Below, one piece after another: positions 35,401 through 47,248 of a stretch of DNA of 64,000 nt. Below the pieces are notes generated by a model. It searched no databases. It was not told the DNA's origin and saw only the letters and a list, made by a program, of their open reading frames with translations. The DNA is from Mucor racemosus (Eukaryota > Mucoromycota > Mucoromycetes > Mucorales > Mucoraceae). Position numbers and translations under genes: made by a program. Position 1 is the stretch's first letter, and every line of letters starts with the position of its first letter. The stretch covers positions 1,302,001 to 1,366,000 of the forward strand of contig JAPEHQ010000004.1 of assembly GCA_027405735.1 (NCBI GenBank). The letters run 5' to 3'.

Positions 35401-36174
35401 TTACAATTCCAAGACATAATCGAATTTAAATGGTAATTATCAGTTTTTTCCTACATTTGCTATCTGACTTATGTTATCACTTAGGATTGAAGTTCTTCCA
35501 TTGGATTTAGACAACAGCAATAAATCCTTAAGTCTAGATCTTTTAATTATGAATTGATACTAATTCGCGATTGCTACATACTGTAATTGTAATACTGTCG
35601 ATCTTTGAAGATGTTAAACAGCCAATTTTGAAGCCAATTCCATTTCTAACTCATATTGAAATGTAATTCTTATAAGTAATCTTTTAATTCAAAAACATAA
35701 TGATAGATTAGTTTCTTTCAATATGAAGATGATATTGTAAAAAAACAGTTATTATATACCTAATACCTTACGTAGACAGCATTTATATGATTTGTCTAAT
35801 ACAAATCAAGTCAGTTGCTAATCATCATATAAAACAATATAAATTATTTACCCGCTGGTTATTTTGGAGGAATTTTAATTAACTATCCGTGTATCGCGTT
35901 AGTTTCTAACGTAGTAATAAAAAAATTGTTAATAAACATATACCGTAATTATTATAAGGCTTTATGAACAAAAAATTTTTATGAATAATGAGATGAAGAC
36001 AACCTAATAAAATGCTGCAAGAATTATAATCAAAAGTAGAACTACCATCATGCTTAGTTTTTTTAGCTCAAATTAAAAAAATTGAAACTAAAAGAAAAGA
36101 AAATTAGACCCACAGATTTTTTTGGTTCATTTATAAACCCCTAATTGTGTTTTAAAAAAGTGCTTTTTTATTAC
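35401..36174. other. No gene recognised
   Basis: AT-rich. It may include further decayed exon material of the preceding relic (for example around 35485-35540). A few bases near 35640-35690 resemble text found in the E elements (CATTTCTAACTCATATTGAA and TGTAATTCTTATAA, inverted relative of 5380-5400). Confidence 0.3.
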
Positions 36175-36430
36175 AAATTGAATATATAACCCCATTTTTG
36201 TCAATGATTGCTCTTCCAAAAAAAAAGCCGAACAATCTCCGGATGCGGCCACCTAATAATATTTCCATGCTTTAAATTTCTAGAAAAAATCGCCGGACAG
36301 TCCGGACGTGGCTGTTTAAATATCTCAAGCAGCTGTGAAATGCGGGTATCGAAATTCCATACAAAAATTAAGGTTCGGTTGTATAATTAATTATTCGAAG
36401 ACTTATTTTCTGTAAAGTATAAAATACAGT
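36175..36430 (-). repeat. Repeat V, partial inverted copy (pogo-like CAGTCGAACC segment)
   Basis: Reverse complement of about 1465-1730 and 60370-60620. Shared blocks: GGATGCGGCC, CGCCGGACAGTCCGGACG, CGAAATTCCATACAAAAATT, AAGGTTCGG. It is followed at 36445-36475 by CCTAATAACGGGTTTAAC, the outer edge of U3, so the V-U3 junction is conserved here too. Confidence 0.65.
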
Positions 36431-36475
36431 ATACAACATTCGCCTAATAACGGGTTTAACTTGAAAAGTATATAT

Positions 36476-38134
36476 AGTGCAGTAAAATGTAAAATAAAAA
36501 GCTTTGAAAAAGATACAGTTTAAATTCTTCTTTATTCAAATAATGGATAGTGTGCAATAGGTCTATATTTCTACTCTATTTATATTAGTTGTGATTTTGT
36601 TATACAGTATCCGCGAGTTGCACTGTAACTGTCAGTGATCTATCAGAATCAGGAATAACCGAATTACCAACTTAGGACATCTGTCAAACCGTGATGTTTA
36701 ACATACGAATCAGACAATGCTGCATTCCATACATATATCATCATGCTACTTATTAAATGATTGATGAAGCATGATTCCATTGTCTTCATGAAATATCCAT
36801 ATGTTTATTCTTTTTGGGAAACCAATTAGTTTGTTTGTGATTTTAAAGTTTATATTGAGCTTCTTGATTTACATACTCAAGGTGGTCTTTTAATGCCTGT
36901 TTTTGGCATATTTGTTAATGATCCGCATAGAGCAATTCTTACTTTGGTCTATGTGTTTCTTCAGTTTATTTTATGAATCAATTTGCTTTGTTTATGATTC
37001 GGTCTATTTTATTATATGTTAAATTACTAATACTTTCTGTATTTATTGTTAAATTTATCTTATCTCTATTTGAATATTAGAGCATGGTTTTATGTGAGAT
37101 AACATTTAATTTCTTATGTGGGAAAATAGTATCTTAGTTCAGCACATACAGTATCATACACCAGATTGAAAAGAAAACTGGAAACATTGATTAGCATTTT
37201 CAGTCGCCAGAAATGTCAAAATTGCTTGTTAATGGGGATATATATATATATTGGAAAATCGAATAAACACCATTTTGCCTTTTTTTTTTATATTTATGCC
37301 CAAAACTATATAATATTAAAAATATATGGCTTTATTAAAATAATTTTTGTTGGCCCTAGATATTTTTGTGGATGAAGTATATGTCTCTCAAAACCTAATC
37401 AAAAGCAACCGCCATTCGTATTTATTAAAAAATAATTTATGTTTAAATTTCGTGATTGAAGCTGCATTATTATGTAGTTGAAAGTAAGGTATACAAGAAA
37501 GTTTCAGATAATAGTTTAAGTTTAATAAACTAAATCTGTATAATGAGTGCATGGTGAACGGTGAATAGTGAATTAATCTTGATTATAACATATAATATAC
37601 TTTTTTTGTGAAGTTTCTTCAAACTATGCAGTAAAAATAGCTTTACATATAACATTGAGTAGTATATTATCATTGAATATTTTAGTGTAATTCTATTAAT
37701 TATGAAAATTATTTAGTAAAAAGCTATAAGGAAACAATAATTTGAGGTAGGAACACCATATTCATAAATATATGGTCTCTATTTTAAGTCGTCCAATAGA
37801 AAAATAGTCTTACATGAATACAATTTATGAACCCATAAACTCCCATAATATTCTACAACTAATCCGATACAAATCACTCACTACTGCCGAACTATGTTTC
37901 CTATGGGAATAATGATCTGCACAGATGGGCAGAATAAAATTTTTTGTGCAGATCAGGCAGCTCAGATGAGCAGAGCAACGAGATCAAGGTTTTTTACTCA
38001 ATTTATTAAAGTACTATATATCAATCATAATATAATTGATAACGAAAATAATTTGAACGGTTTAAAGCAGGTGTCAGTTACTCTGATTCAACAAAATTGC
38101 CTTATTGACGAGATACTGTATATCAATTTGAAGA
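36476..38134. other. No gene recognised
   Basis: AT-rich with scattered short open frames in both directions and no recognisable protein. A GCAGAT/CAGATG-rich patch (37915-37975) is mildly repetitive. Confidence 0.35.
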
Positions 38135-39020
38135 TAAATTATTAACTGTTAATGTTAGGGCACGTTATAACATCTTTCTCGAACAAAAAAAGCGTCCAAG
38201 TCTTAATCATTTTGCTCCATTATCTTCGTTATAATCAATACATTTCTGGTCTAAAGTCAATATCTACCTGAAGAAAAACTGGTCAGTATAAAAGTATGTA
38301 TAGCAGTGGCTTGATTTGAATGAATAAACTCATATTAATTTATTTAGTTTCTAAAAAATATTTGTTGTTATTTAATGGCCAACAACTAACCAAGAAGAGG
38401 AAAACAAGATGTTGCCTTGTACAGTATATCACTACTAACTATCAAAAGTACATTATAATCATTACTTATTAGTTTGTTAATTGATTTTACTAATAAATCA
38501 ATTTTTATAGGCCAAAAGTAAAGGCGTATTCAGCTCAAAACGCTTGAAACAATTCAATTATACCAATTTACATGTTTTATAATTTCTTGCTTATTCAATT
38601 GCTATATTTATTTGATTTTAATATTTGTTTTATGCTGCTAATCGACTCGCTCGTCCATTAGAGTTAACTCATCATCCTTGTTTAGCGTATCTATAATAAC
38701 GGTCCATTATTAGCACATGATATGCAAAACTATTAAAAGGGGTCATCTAATCTCAAATTTATCTGATTCAACTGCTGATGCTAAACTAGCATTAAATTAG
38801 TTGTATTGACTCGCAATAAAGCGTAAGGCGTTTTATCGAGTACGATATTGGCGTTCAATGCATTTCAGTTAAACTGAACAACAGATAGAGATATGGTTTA
38901 TGCAGAGATATATGAATGCGTGAGAGAGCTCAGATCTATAAACACAAAACAATAATCCAAATTGTGATGCTTCGTCTACCTGTACGAGATTGTTTTGTGG
39001 TAATATCTAGTGGCTCAAGT
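38135..39020 (+). repeat. Repeat U1, copy 3
   Basis: Matches the outer ends of both P1 arms (about 16340-17195 plus, 7783-8640 minus). Shared blocks: TTAACTGTTAATGTTAGGGC, CTCGAACAAAAAAAGCGTCC, TGGTGAGTTAACTC-like, CTCAAGTGTAATTTA. Unlike the P1 right arm, the match to the sequence left of P1 continues to about 39280 (inverted 7530-7783), directly upstream of the U2 segment. This ties U1, U2 and U3 into one larger unit. Confidence 0.8.
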
Positions 39021-39676
39021 GTAATTTAGACATTTAATTGTCAAATGTATCTAATCAAGATGAAGTCGGTTGATTGATATAACGGATAATAAATGCAATG
39101 CCATTTTTGAATGGATGAATGTAAATGTATAAAGCAAAGCTTACTTTTTTTGAATGAAAGTACTAATTAATAGTTTTGATTAACATCAATAAGTTCAAAA
39201 ATCATAATTAAGTGCAATAATTGCTATTAAATTGCATGATTTGATATGCAAAAAACTCTTGAATCATTCACTCTTTTTTTTGGCAGTGCTGCAAATCATC
39301 CTTCAATATGAATGGATATTAATGAATTAGAGAGAATAAAACTGGTAAAAAGCTGATACTTAATAATGTACATCAAGGTCAAGATGAATAGAAGGTGCAT
39401 TCATTGTGTAGTGGAAATCGCAACAATTTGATGGATAGAAATTACAGAACCAAGACGTTGTGTTTGCTTCAGGATTTTCAAAAGGGTTTAAAAGCATACT
39501 TCATCAAACTTACTTAGATCTGAAATACTCACCATGTGCTATTAGTATCATCTTATTTTTTTATTTAATTCCTGTATTAGTAAAAATCAAGCTTTTCATA
39601 GCTTACTGTATAACAATGACAGTGGGATATTTCTAAGTTTAGATTGACATTTATCATAAGGCGGGTCGATGATACG

Positions 39677-39871
39677 TTTTTTGATACTACTGTAAATGGA
39701 GCCAGTCAATTTAATTTATCGAATTTGAATGCAAATACCGAGGAATCATTTGTAAGTACTTAAGTTGGTCCTGGTAAAGCAGCATTAAATAAATTGGCTC
39801 GGGACAAAGAGGGCAAAGAGGCGGCAATAGGTTCCAGCGATGGCTATGTTTATGTTTATAATATTGGAGAG
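39677..39871 (+). pseudogene. Dynein intermediate chain-like fragment, copy 5
   Basis: Best-preserved end: AAAGAGGCGGCAATAGGTTC then AGCGATGGCTATGTTTATG reads AAIGSSDGYVYV-YNIGE, followed by a GTAAGA donor-like sequence. An upstream stop (TAA near 39763) and a two-base insertion show decay. Confidence 0.55.
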
Positions 39872-41000
39872 GTAAGATTAAAACTTAATGTAAATTACCT
39901 CTAGTGCAATAATTATAAAGTAAAATTATATTAACATCGAATAGACTACCACACAATATTAACATGTATAGTGATTTACAGTAATAAGCTTGAATCAAGT
40001 GCATACAGCATCGTAAATTCTTGAAAAAGTTCTCAAGTATTATAAAATCTCTTATTTTTAAGACTCGCAGGGCTTATAAGCGGATTATTAATTTTAAAAA
40101 TTATTCTTGTCCAGATTATCAATTTTGACATTTTTAATTTTTTTTTTTTGGTTTTGCAAATTTAGAGTTAATTATACTACCAATTATAAAAGCAAAAAAT
40201 ATACACATATACAACGTATAGCGCTCTATTTGCTCAATAAAAAATAACTAACATTTTTATTGCAAAATATTACATGAAAATCCTTTAATCAAAAATCAGT
40301 TTTTGGGACAAAAGTACAAATTTTCATTACTTAATATTTAATATTAAGCTTTCATAAAATGTGTATTAGCTATGGCTACAATTTTCTCTCACAATGTAAT
40401 ATATTTAAACGTTGATTTCGGTATCAAAATTTGGTTTTTCTGTTTTTTGATCAAAATCATGAGTGTTGGTAAGGATAAAATGAGCCCCGAAAATGTCCGC
40501 TTCAAAAACTGAATTTTCAGATTGTACGTGGTTAAATACAAGAAAAGTCGAACAAAAAAAAATAATCTTTATTTAAAACTTGGATATATCATAGTATAGG
40601 AGAATTAGCCATTCAATCTTGCTATGGTCAATTACGGCGTTGCTCTACGAGCTCGCTTTTGCAATTTTTTAATGAATCTGTGATATAACAGCCGGGTTTT
40701 CTGGTAGAAAATGCATGTTTCTATGATAACAGATATTGCCTATTTTGCTTAATTTATGGGTTGATGCGCTGAAATGTGTAATTTAGCAGGGTTTTAAATG
40801 CGCTAAATAATGTATGGCCTTGGAAATCCTTTTCTACGTGTGTTCTTTCTCTCTTTTTGTTTTCATATTCCACGGATATTATCCACCGTTTGATAAGGTA
40901 TATCAGACTATCAAGCTGGTATTCTTTTCTTTTATCTGAATACGCATGTTAACATAAGAGACTAATATTTTTAATATCATAGGTATCAGTGGTTATATTA

Positions 41001-41148
41001 CACTATGAAGAAAAAATTCCTTAATTCTCTTAATTATGCCACATTAAGGAAAATAAGACAAAATTTAAAAAAAATAAGCAGTGAAAATTTTCTTATTTTC
41101 CTTAATGTGGCACAATTAAGAGAATTAAGAGATTTTTTCTTCATAGTG
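41001..41148. mobile_element. 148-bp hairpin MITE with CACTA ends and TTA target duplication
   Basis: Starts CACTATGAAGAAAAAA and ends TTTTTTCTTCATAGTG. The two halves (41001-41060 and 41090-41148) are near-perfect inverted repeats, so the whole element folds into one hairpin. TTA flanks both sides (40998-41000 and 41149-41151). The empty site GTTATATTAGAGACTG is preserved in E2 near 21350. A CACTA terminus plus 3-bp duplication fits a non-autonomous CACTA (CMC/EnSpm) element; PIF/Harbinger (TWA duplication) is the alternative. Confidence 0.88.
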
Positions 41149-42348
41149 TTAGGGACTCATATTTTCATTCAACTGCATTCTAAGATCAAATATCATTATT
41201 TACTACTGTATTTTTGGACGTATTTCTTGATTACCAGATCAAATCGAAGGCAATAATAATATTTATATCTATTCAATGAAAAGCTAGAACTGGCTTCAAA
41301 ATCACGAAATGTTCCAGGAAAGTGATAAAATTTCAAATGATCTAGAAACACAAAAAAAAAAACAATCTAACGTCTTGCCTAATTACCATAGTTTTGACTG
41401 TATATACACTCTATTTGAAAACAAATCTTTTTACAGCTGACAATCATAAACTAGAATAGTAAGTTTAAAGAAGGTTAATTTGTTTAAATTTTATGTGTAA
41501 TAAAGTAACATTTATAATCTTAAATTTGTCTTGCGGTATAAATTTAAGCAGTAAGTGCTACTGTATTTAAGTTTATGCCCAAGCAAAAACCATTGTTGCT
41601 GTAAATATTATAGCTATAAACATATTTACAAATATTGATAACCGTAAATACTATATTGGCTGTTGAATATATTGTTCTATTACATCAACAACCTTTGGAT
41701 TGTATTGCCTATAATCTATATTATTAATAAAGCCAAATATAGTTTAAAAACACATTCCAATAAAAAATGCAATGGAATTTTGAGAACGGCACGATGCTCA
41801 TGTACAAACCAATTTGTGCCCATACGATCAGCTCATTATGCTCATCGTCAGATTTCTTATTATGCAAAAATAGGGATAATGATATGCGTATGGGTAATTC
41901 TACTATTATGCACACATGGGATTAATGTCATGCACATGGACAGAATCTATAATTCTGCACATGCAGGCTTAGCATTGTGCTCGTGTGCAGTTTCTTTTGT
42001 TGTGCACATGTGTATCTTGTTATCTTTTTAGCCATATTCAGTGGGCACAACAGCTGAGGATATAGTGTGCAACCCGCCTGAGCATAACTAAATCATCTTG
42101 TGCAGCACAGGCAGGCCGTAGTGACTCTTAGGATGCATCTTACGGATTACTAAATAGATATAACCAGCAAATCAATTGAATGCTAAAATTATAATATTGG
42201 ATACTTTTACAAGTGTATGGTATACGTTTTAAAACTTACAATCCATTCGGATTATAATATTTATTACTTTCAAGCACTTTCTTTAATTACTAATTTTTTT
42301 TTAAGCCAAAGAAAAAACTTTTTTCTTCAAAACATGCCCAAAAATCTT

Positions 42349-42716
42349 TGTTACGCCAGGAGATTATATCAATCTCAAAGCTAAAATATGTACTAAATCA
42401 TTTAATAAAAATAAAGAAAAACTGTTATTATAAAATGAAAGAGCACAATAAAACTAAAGTATTTTATTATAAGATCGAAACATCTTCTTTTATATTCACA
42501 TTCTCTAATTATATGACTAGTCTCAAAGGAGTCTATTTATATATATATATATACATCATATATATATATATCTTTCAAGTCTAGGTGACACACACTAGTT
42601 CCACATTCCTGTATAAACGGAGCTTCATAACATAATACACAGCAATGTAGAACTTAACATATCAAACTGTGTCGTAATCTTAACCAAGGAATGCACCCAG
42701 ATCTGTGGATGCAACA
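42349..42716 (+). mobile_element. Solo LTR, family B, copy 3 (368 bp, TSD ATCTT)
   Basis: Starts TGTTACGCCAGGAG and ends GTGGATGCAACA, with ATCTT at 42344-42348 and 42717-42721. An internal TA dinucleotide run (42538-42570) makes this copy slightly longer than the P2 copies. Confidence 0.93.
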
Positions 42717-42721
42717 ATCTT

Positions 42722-43569
42722 TCAAAAAAACCTTTCAGCAAGCGAGATCAAGATATGAAGATCTTTTTACATTTACTGTGCATCAAGTGCAACTTTAAAA
42801 TCTAATTTTGAACCATTATATGATTTTATAAAAATTTTCAAAGAACACCTAAAACAATTTTTGCAAAATGCTTTAAACAAGTGCGAGTTTGCGTTTCTTC
42901 ATCTCCACAGCAATTCAGGAGAGACTAAACCTTTAGTAATTTTGTGGATCAACCCTAAAAGTACCTTTTATTGCAACGAGAGGCTATTTGGATTCATATT
43001 CAACTAGAACTGGTGAGATTACTGATCTAAGTAGTCGGTGTAAATAGTAGGTAGTAGCAAACCAACATGTTGTTCAGACTTACCGAATACTCACAATGAC
43101 TCCCGAGAGCTGGTATTTAAAATACTTGGAACACCTTTACTTATATCTACATATATCCATGTAAAATGGCAGTTTACTTGGATCAGTATTCATAGAGATT
43201 GTCATATTTAACTTGTTTTCCATAAAAGCGCACAGTACACTATAAATACACTTTGGTAATACTTTTTCTAACACACAGTACAGGTAGTAGATGTTTCTCT
43301 TTAAAATCAGCATGCTAAAGAGGTGTCCCTACTCTCATGTAAAGTTGGAAGTCAGTAGGATCGAAATTCGCGGAAATAGGGTTTCTGTTGTAGATTTTTT
43401 AGGGCTATCCGTAAAAAGTAGGTTTCAGATAATTTTTAAGTGTTTTCAAATGTTTTTGCACAATATTCAGTTGAACAACGTAAGATCTTCAAAGAAGATG
43501 TACTTCCACTCTATAGGTTATTGGTATTTCTGAGAAAATAGAATATTAATATCAGAATATGAGTGCACT
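42722..43569. other. No gene recognised; partial repeat at 42945-43105
   Basis: Bases 42945-43105 resemble 2270-2430. An open frame at 43291-43533 (80 codons) has no recognisable domain. Confidence 0.35.
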
Positions 43570-44960
43570 GGCCAAATATTGACCAAAATTGATCAAAATT
43601 GACCAAGATCTACCTAAAATTTATTACAAAAAATTGAGCATCTAAATCGAGGTATTGATTTTTTATATTTACGAGGTAGATCCAACTTTGAGCTACTTTG
43701 CATTTTTTGTTTCGGCAAAAAATATTGGTTTTTTGTCGAGACAATCAAAATAGTAGTTCATATTACAGCTTGAATCTATGATAACTGGGTTTCAAAATTG
43801 ATTTTACAAATCGACTAGAAAATGATCAAAAAATTAAAATTGTTTAATGTCTCATGAACTGCAAAGTAAATTGAAATAGCGTATTAAATAGTTTTTGTAT
43901 AGTTTTAAATTCTGCATCCACCTAAATAAAATTAAAAAAAACGTTTCACATTAAATTTTGCGTAAAATATGATTGAAATGTTTGAGGTTTTTTGAAGATA
44001 CACATCACTTTTTATAAGCACATTTAAAATATAATAAACGGAAATGATGCACAAAAAAAAGTATCTATTGATCGAGCTATTACAAAATCTTTTAGCTGCA
44101 TTTTTTGTAGAGAAAACAAGATTTTTGTCCAAATTTTTTTCATATTCAGAATTTGAGATGAGGGTATACAAGGGAAAAATGGAAGCTAGAAATGGAGGTA
44201 CCTTTTTGTACACATTTTTGAGGATATCTCCACGAAAAATCAATATTTTGAAAAGCTCTAAATTGGATCCGAGAGAGCTTAGTGAGCTTAATGACATGAC
44301 TGCAAAAAAAATGTTGCTCAATTTAACCAATATTTTGAAACCTACTATAGAAATGCCCAAAAAAATGAAAAAAAATAAAAGTCCTCCAAATTTTTTTATA
44401 TTAAAATATGTTATAGAGCACTTTAAAACAAGTGAATTTCATTATTAAAAGGTGGTAGTATAGCTTTATTGTTTGTAGAGATATAAAGCCTCAAAGTTTT
44501 CAATCCTTTAGCAGTAAAATACGCGTAAAAATCTGAAACATTAGAGTTGAAAAATTAATACCAATAGTAAAAAATAGGATATTTTTGGATACTCATTTTT
44601 GGATAAAAGTTGAGCATCTCAGGTACATTTTTATATCATTTTTTCTTGATGTTATTTAGCGGGGAAAAAAGTAGAGCAGGGATAAAAAATGAGAGTCAGT
44701 GTTCAGGGAGAAAATTATGAACTTTACCTGTTTTTGAGTCTTTCGTGAGGTACGAAATAAACTTAGGATTAGGTAATGAAATCTGAATAATTTATATCTA
44801 TTGAGTAATGTCTAAGATGCATTCTCAAAAGTGATCCGTATGAGGGTACTTACGGAAAAGAGGGCACGTTCTGACTATAAAAATTGAAAACTACTATGAA
44901 AATTAATATTTTTTTGAAAATTCAAATTGAATATCAAAACACATTTTAACTTATGAAGCG
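43570..44960 (+). repeat. Repeat family R, copy 3 (longest open frame)
   Basis: Full-looking copy. It starts in the GACCAAAATTGA tandem (about 43575-43610) and ends just before the piggyBac-like element. The conserved internal frame is open for 134 codons (44044-44448, plus): LLAAFFVEKTRFLSKFF, MRVYKGKMEARN, LYTFLRISPRKINIL, LDPRELSELNDM, LKPTIEMPKKMKK. The complementary strand is also open for 142 codons (43932-44360). No domain recognised. Confidence 0.75.
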
Positions 44961-45074
44961 TTTCTTCCGAAAGTACGACAGCAAGTCAAATAGGTCGTAA
45001 ACTATTATTATAGAACATGACAAAATAAAAAAAGTTATAGCTTTATATTTTTTTTATTAACAAGTAGAGGATTA

Positions 45075-45094
45075 GGTCAGCCCAAAGGGCCGAT
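45075..45094. repeat. Palindromic site, GTCAGCCCAAAGGGCCGATA, left of the piggyBac-like gene
   Basis: Variant of the CGGCCCAAATGGGCCG palindrome that recurs at 47319-47340 and 47505-47524 on the other side of the transposase gene. Possibly subterminal transposase-binding sites of this element. Confidence 0.5.
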
Positions 45095-45240
45095 AATAAA
45101 TAGATATTTTTGAATGGATAGGAAATTGATTTTTTGTAATCGCGTATGGGAGTTATAAAGTTCAGGACCACCATAAATATTTTTTGTTTGTTAAATTTTA
45201 CATTTGAAATAATATAATTTACAATTGAAACTTTAAAAAT

Positions 45241-47248
45241 TATGCCTCCTGCTCACCCCAATCTCGATGCTAATGTACTTGTATCAATCAGTAAGCATTT
45301 TATTAAGGATGTAGATTCTAAAAACGTTTTATGTGCCAAGTATGATTGAAATACACCTCCTTTGTGCTTCAAAGGAAGGACAACTGGTCATTCAGAGGTG
45401 AATAACCATGTCATGTACGAGGTCATCTTGGATGAAGTGCCCGGTGTTAGAATGACGGTAAAACAAGGCAGTATTAAGTATCTTGGTCCACTTTGAAGCC
45501 GGCGTTCTCGACACTACTGATTCTACTGAAGCTATCACTGCTCTCGAAGAAATTGAGGACCTCTTGGAAGATGCTATTGAAGAAGAAGAAGAACAGTTGG
45601 AAGTCGATTTAACTCCTACTGATGGTTGGAGAAATGATGAAGTATTTGTTGATAGCAGACTCTGTGGCGAAATTTATCAGTAATCGAACGCAAAGTTGAA
45701 CTTGGCTAATTCAAGAAATGTCACACCTTTGGATTATTTCTTGTTCTTCTTGCCTCTTGATCACTTTCATAAAATCATAAATAATACCAATCTTTCTGCA
45801 AGAAGCATAGATGGCTCATGGAAAGATATCACTTATCATGAGTATATGATGTGGATTGCGCTTTTGACAATCATGACAGTAGTCAAACACTCTGATCGTA
45901 AGGCATACTGGAAACAAGGCTCTAGTCATTTTATGATGAACGTCAACTTCTCAGAATATATGTCTTATAAAAGATTTAATGATATTATGCAAATGCATGT
46001 TTTTGAGATCCACTCTTTTGAGAAGCAACAACGTGACCCTTTGTACCAGATTCGTTCAACAATTGAGGCTTTCAATGAGCATATGGCAAAATGCTTAACT
46101 CCTGGTAAGTATTTGGTTATTGACGAGTCCATGAACCAATGGTTAGGTACTGGCATGCCTAATTTAAAAAAGGTACCTCGAAAGCCTCATCCCATCGGCC
46201 AAGAGTTTAAAACGCTTGCAGATCATCATACTTTTTGCATCGTACAAATGGATACAGTCAGTGATCCAACACCAAAAGAATACGATGATGATCCTGGAAT
46301 GCGTAAATCGACAGCTACTGTCAAGCGTTTGGTGAAGCCTTGGTTCGGTAGTGGTCGTACTGTCATTGCCGATTCTTGGTTTGGATCTCCAGATATGTCG
46401 ACAATGTTATCTGATTTGGGGCTCTATTCCATCGTGCAAGTAACCAAGCATCGTTAATGACCTCGTGGAATGCCCATTACTGACATTGTTGAGCAAGTTG
46501 AAGAAGCAGATGGTAGTTTCTATACGATGAAAAAGGATTCTGGTAGCGGTAAAATCTTTACTTGTGCATATCGTAATAAGAAGGTTAAAGCATTCATATC
46601 ATCATGTGGCACTACCAGACTTACTGGTCAGAGAACATTTATAGGGCCAGGGGGTCATCTAGTAACCATTCGACGTCCTGCAGTAGTTGATGAATATGAG
46701 TCTCATAACAGTGAGTAAGACTTTTTCATGTAATGAGAGCATAAATAGTAATAATCACATTTTTAGGTTCTGTCGATGCGGCTAATAACCTCAGAGACAA
46801 TTTAATCTCTTATCATGACATTATTTCTACTGAAAGATGGGAAATGCGCTTCTTTGGTGTCTTTTTGGGGATCTGTGAAGCAAACACTTACAGTTCTTTT
46901 CGAGTATTTGCTAATGATGGAAAAATAACACACAGTTCCTTCAAGGATACATTGGCTTGGATCTTCCTGAAGCACTGTGAAGGGTTGGCTCGTCAGACTG
47001 AGTCAATTTCCCCTGAACAACGTATATTTAGAAGTAATCTAAACCATGAGCTTGTATCAATGACAGGCATGAATGGCAAAAAAAGAATTAGATTAGCATG
47101 TAGAAGCTGCTCTAGTTCTGGTCGAAGTGGTACAAGAATTGAAAAATCTTGCAGCTGCAGTCCACTGATACCCATGTGTCAAACATGTCATAACAAGCAT
47201 TTACATGATGTTTGGGCTCTCCAAGCACATTTTAATAATTCTTTATAA
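45241..47248 (+). pseudogene. piggyBac-family (DDE_Tnp_1_7) transposase, broken
   Basis: A first ATG at 45241 opens MPPAHPNLDANVL. A TGA (45346-45348) and a frameshift near 45470-45490 precede the acidic linker (EEIEDLLEDAIEEEEEQ). The main frame then runs from 45483 with in-frame stops at 45681-45683 and 46455-46460 (TAATGA). An intron (about 46710-46767, GTGAGT...TTTTAG) restores continuity after ESHN. Catalytic Asp motifs are visible: LVIDESMNQW, VIADSWFGS and, after the intron, SVDAANNLRD, the D-D-D order of piggyBac. The C-terminus carries a Cys-rich zinc-binding tail (LACRSCSSSG, KSCSCSP, MCQTCHNKH). Such transposases cut and paste at TTAA. No TTAA-CCC ends were found, and the stops make it inactive. 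Confidence 0.88.

Larger units (their letters stand above)
39300..42110 (+). mobile_element. E3: single-TIR copy of the E element (U2-U3)
   Basis: Terminal-repeat segment about 39300-39990, then U3 to about 42110, where the match stops after GCAGCACAGG-AGGCCGTAGTG. The second terminal repeat is missing. Interrupted by a hairpin MITE at 41001-41148. Confidence 0.65.
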
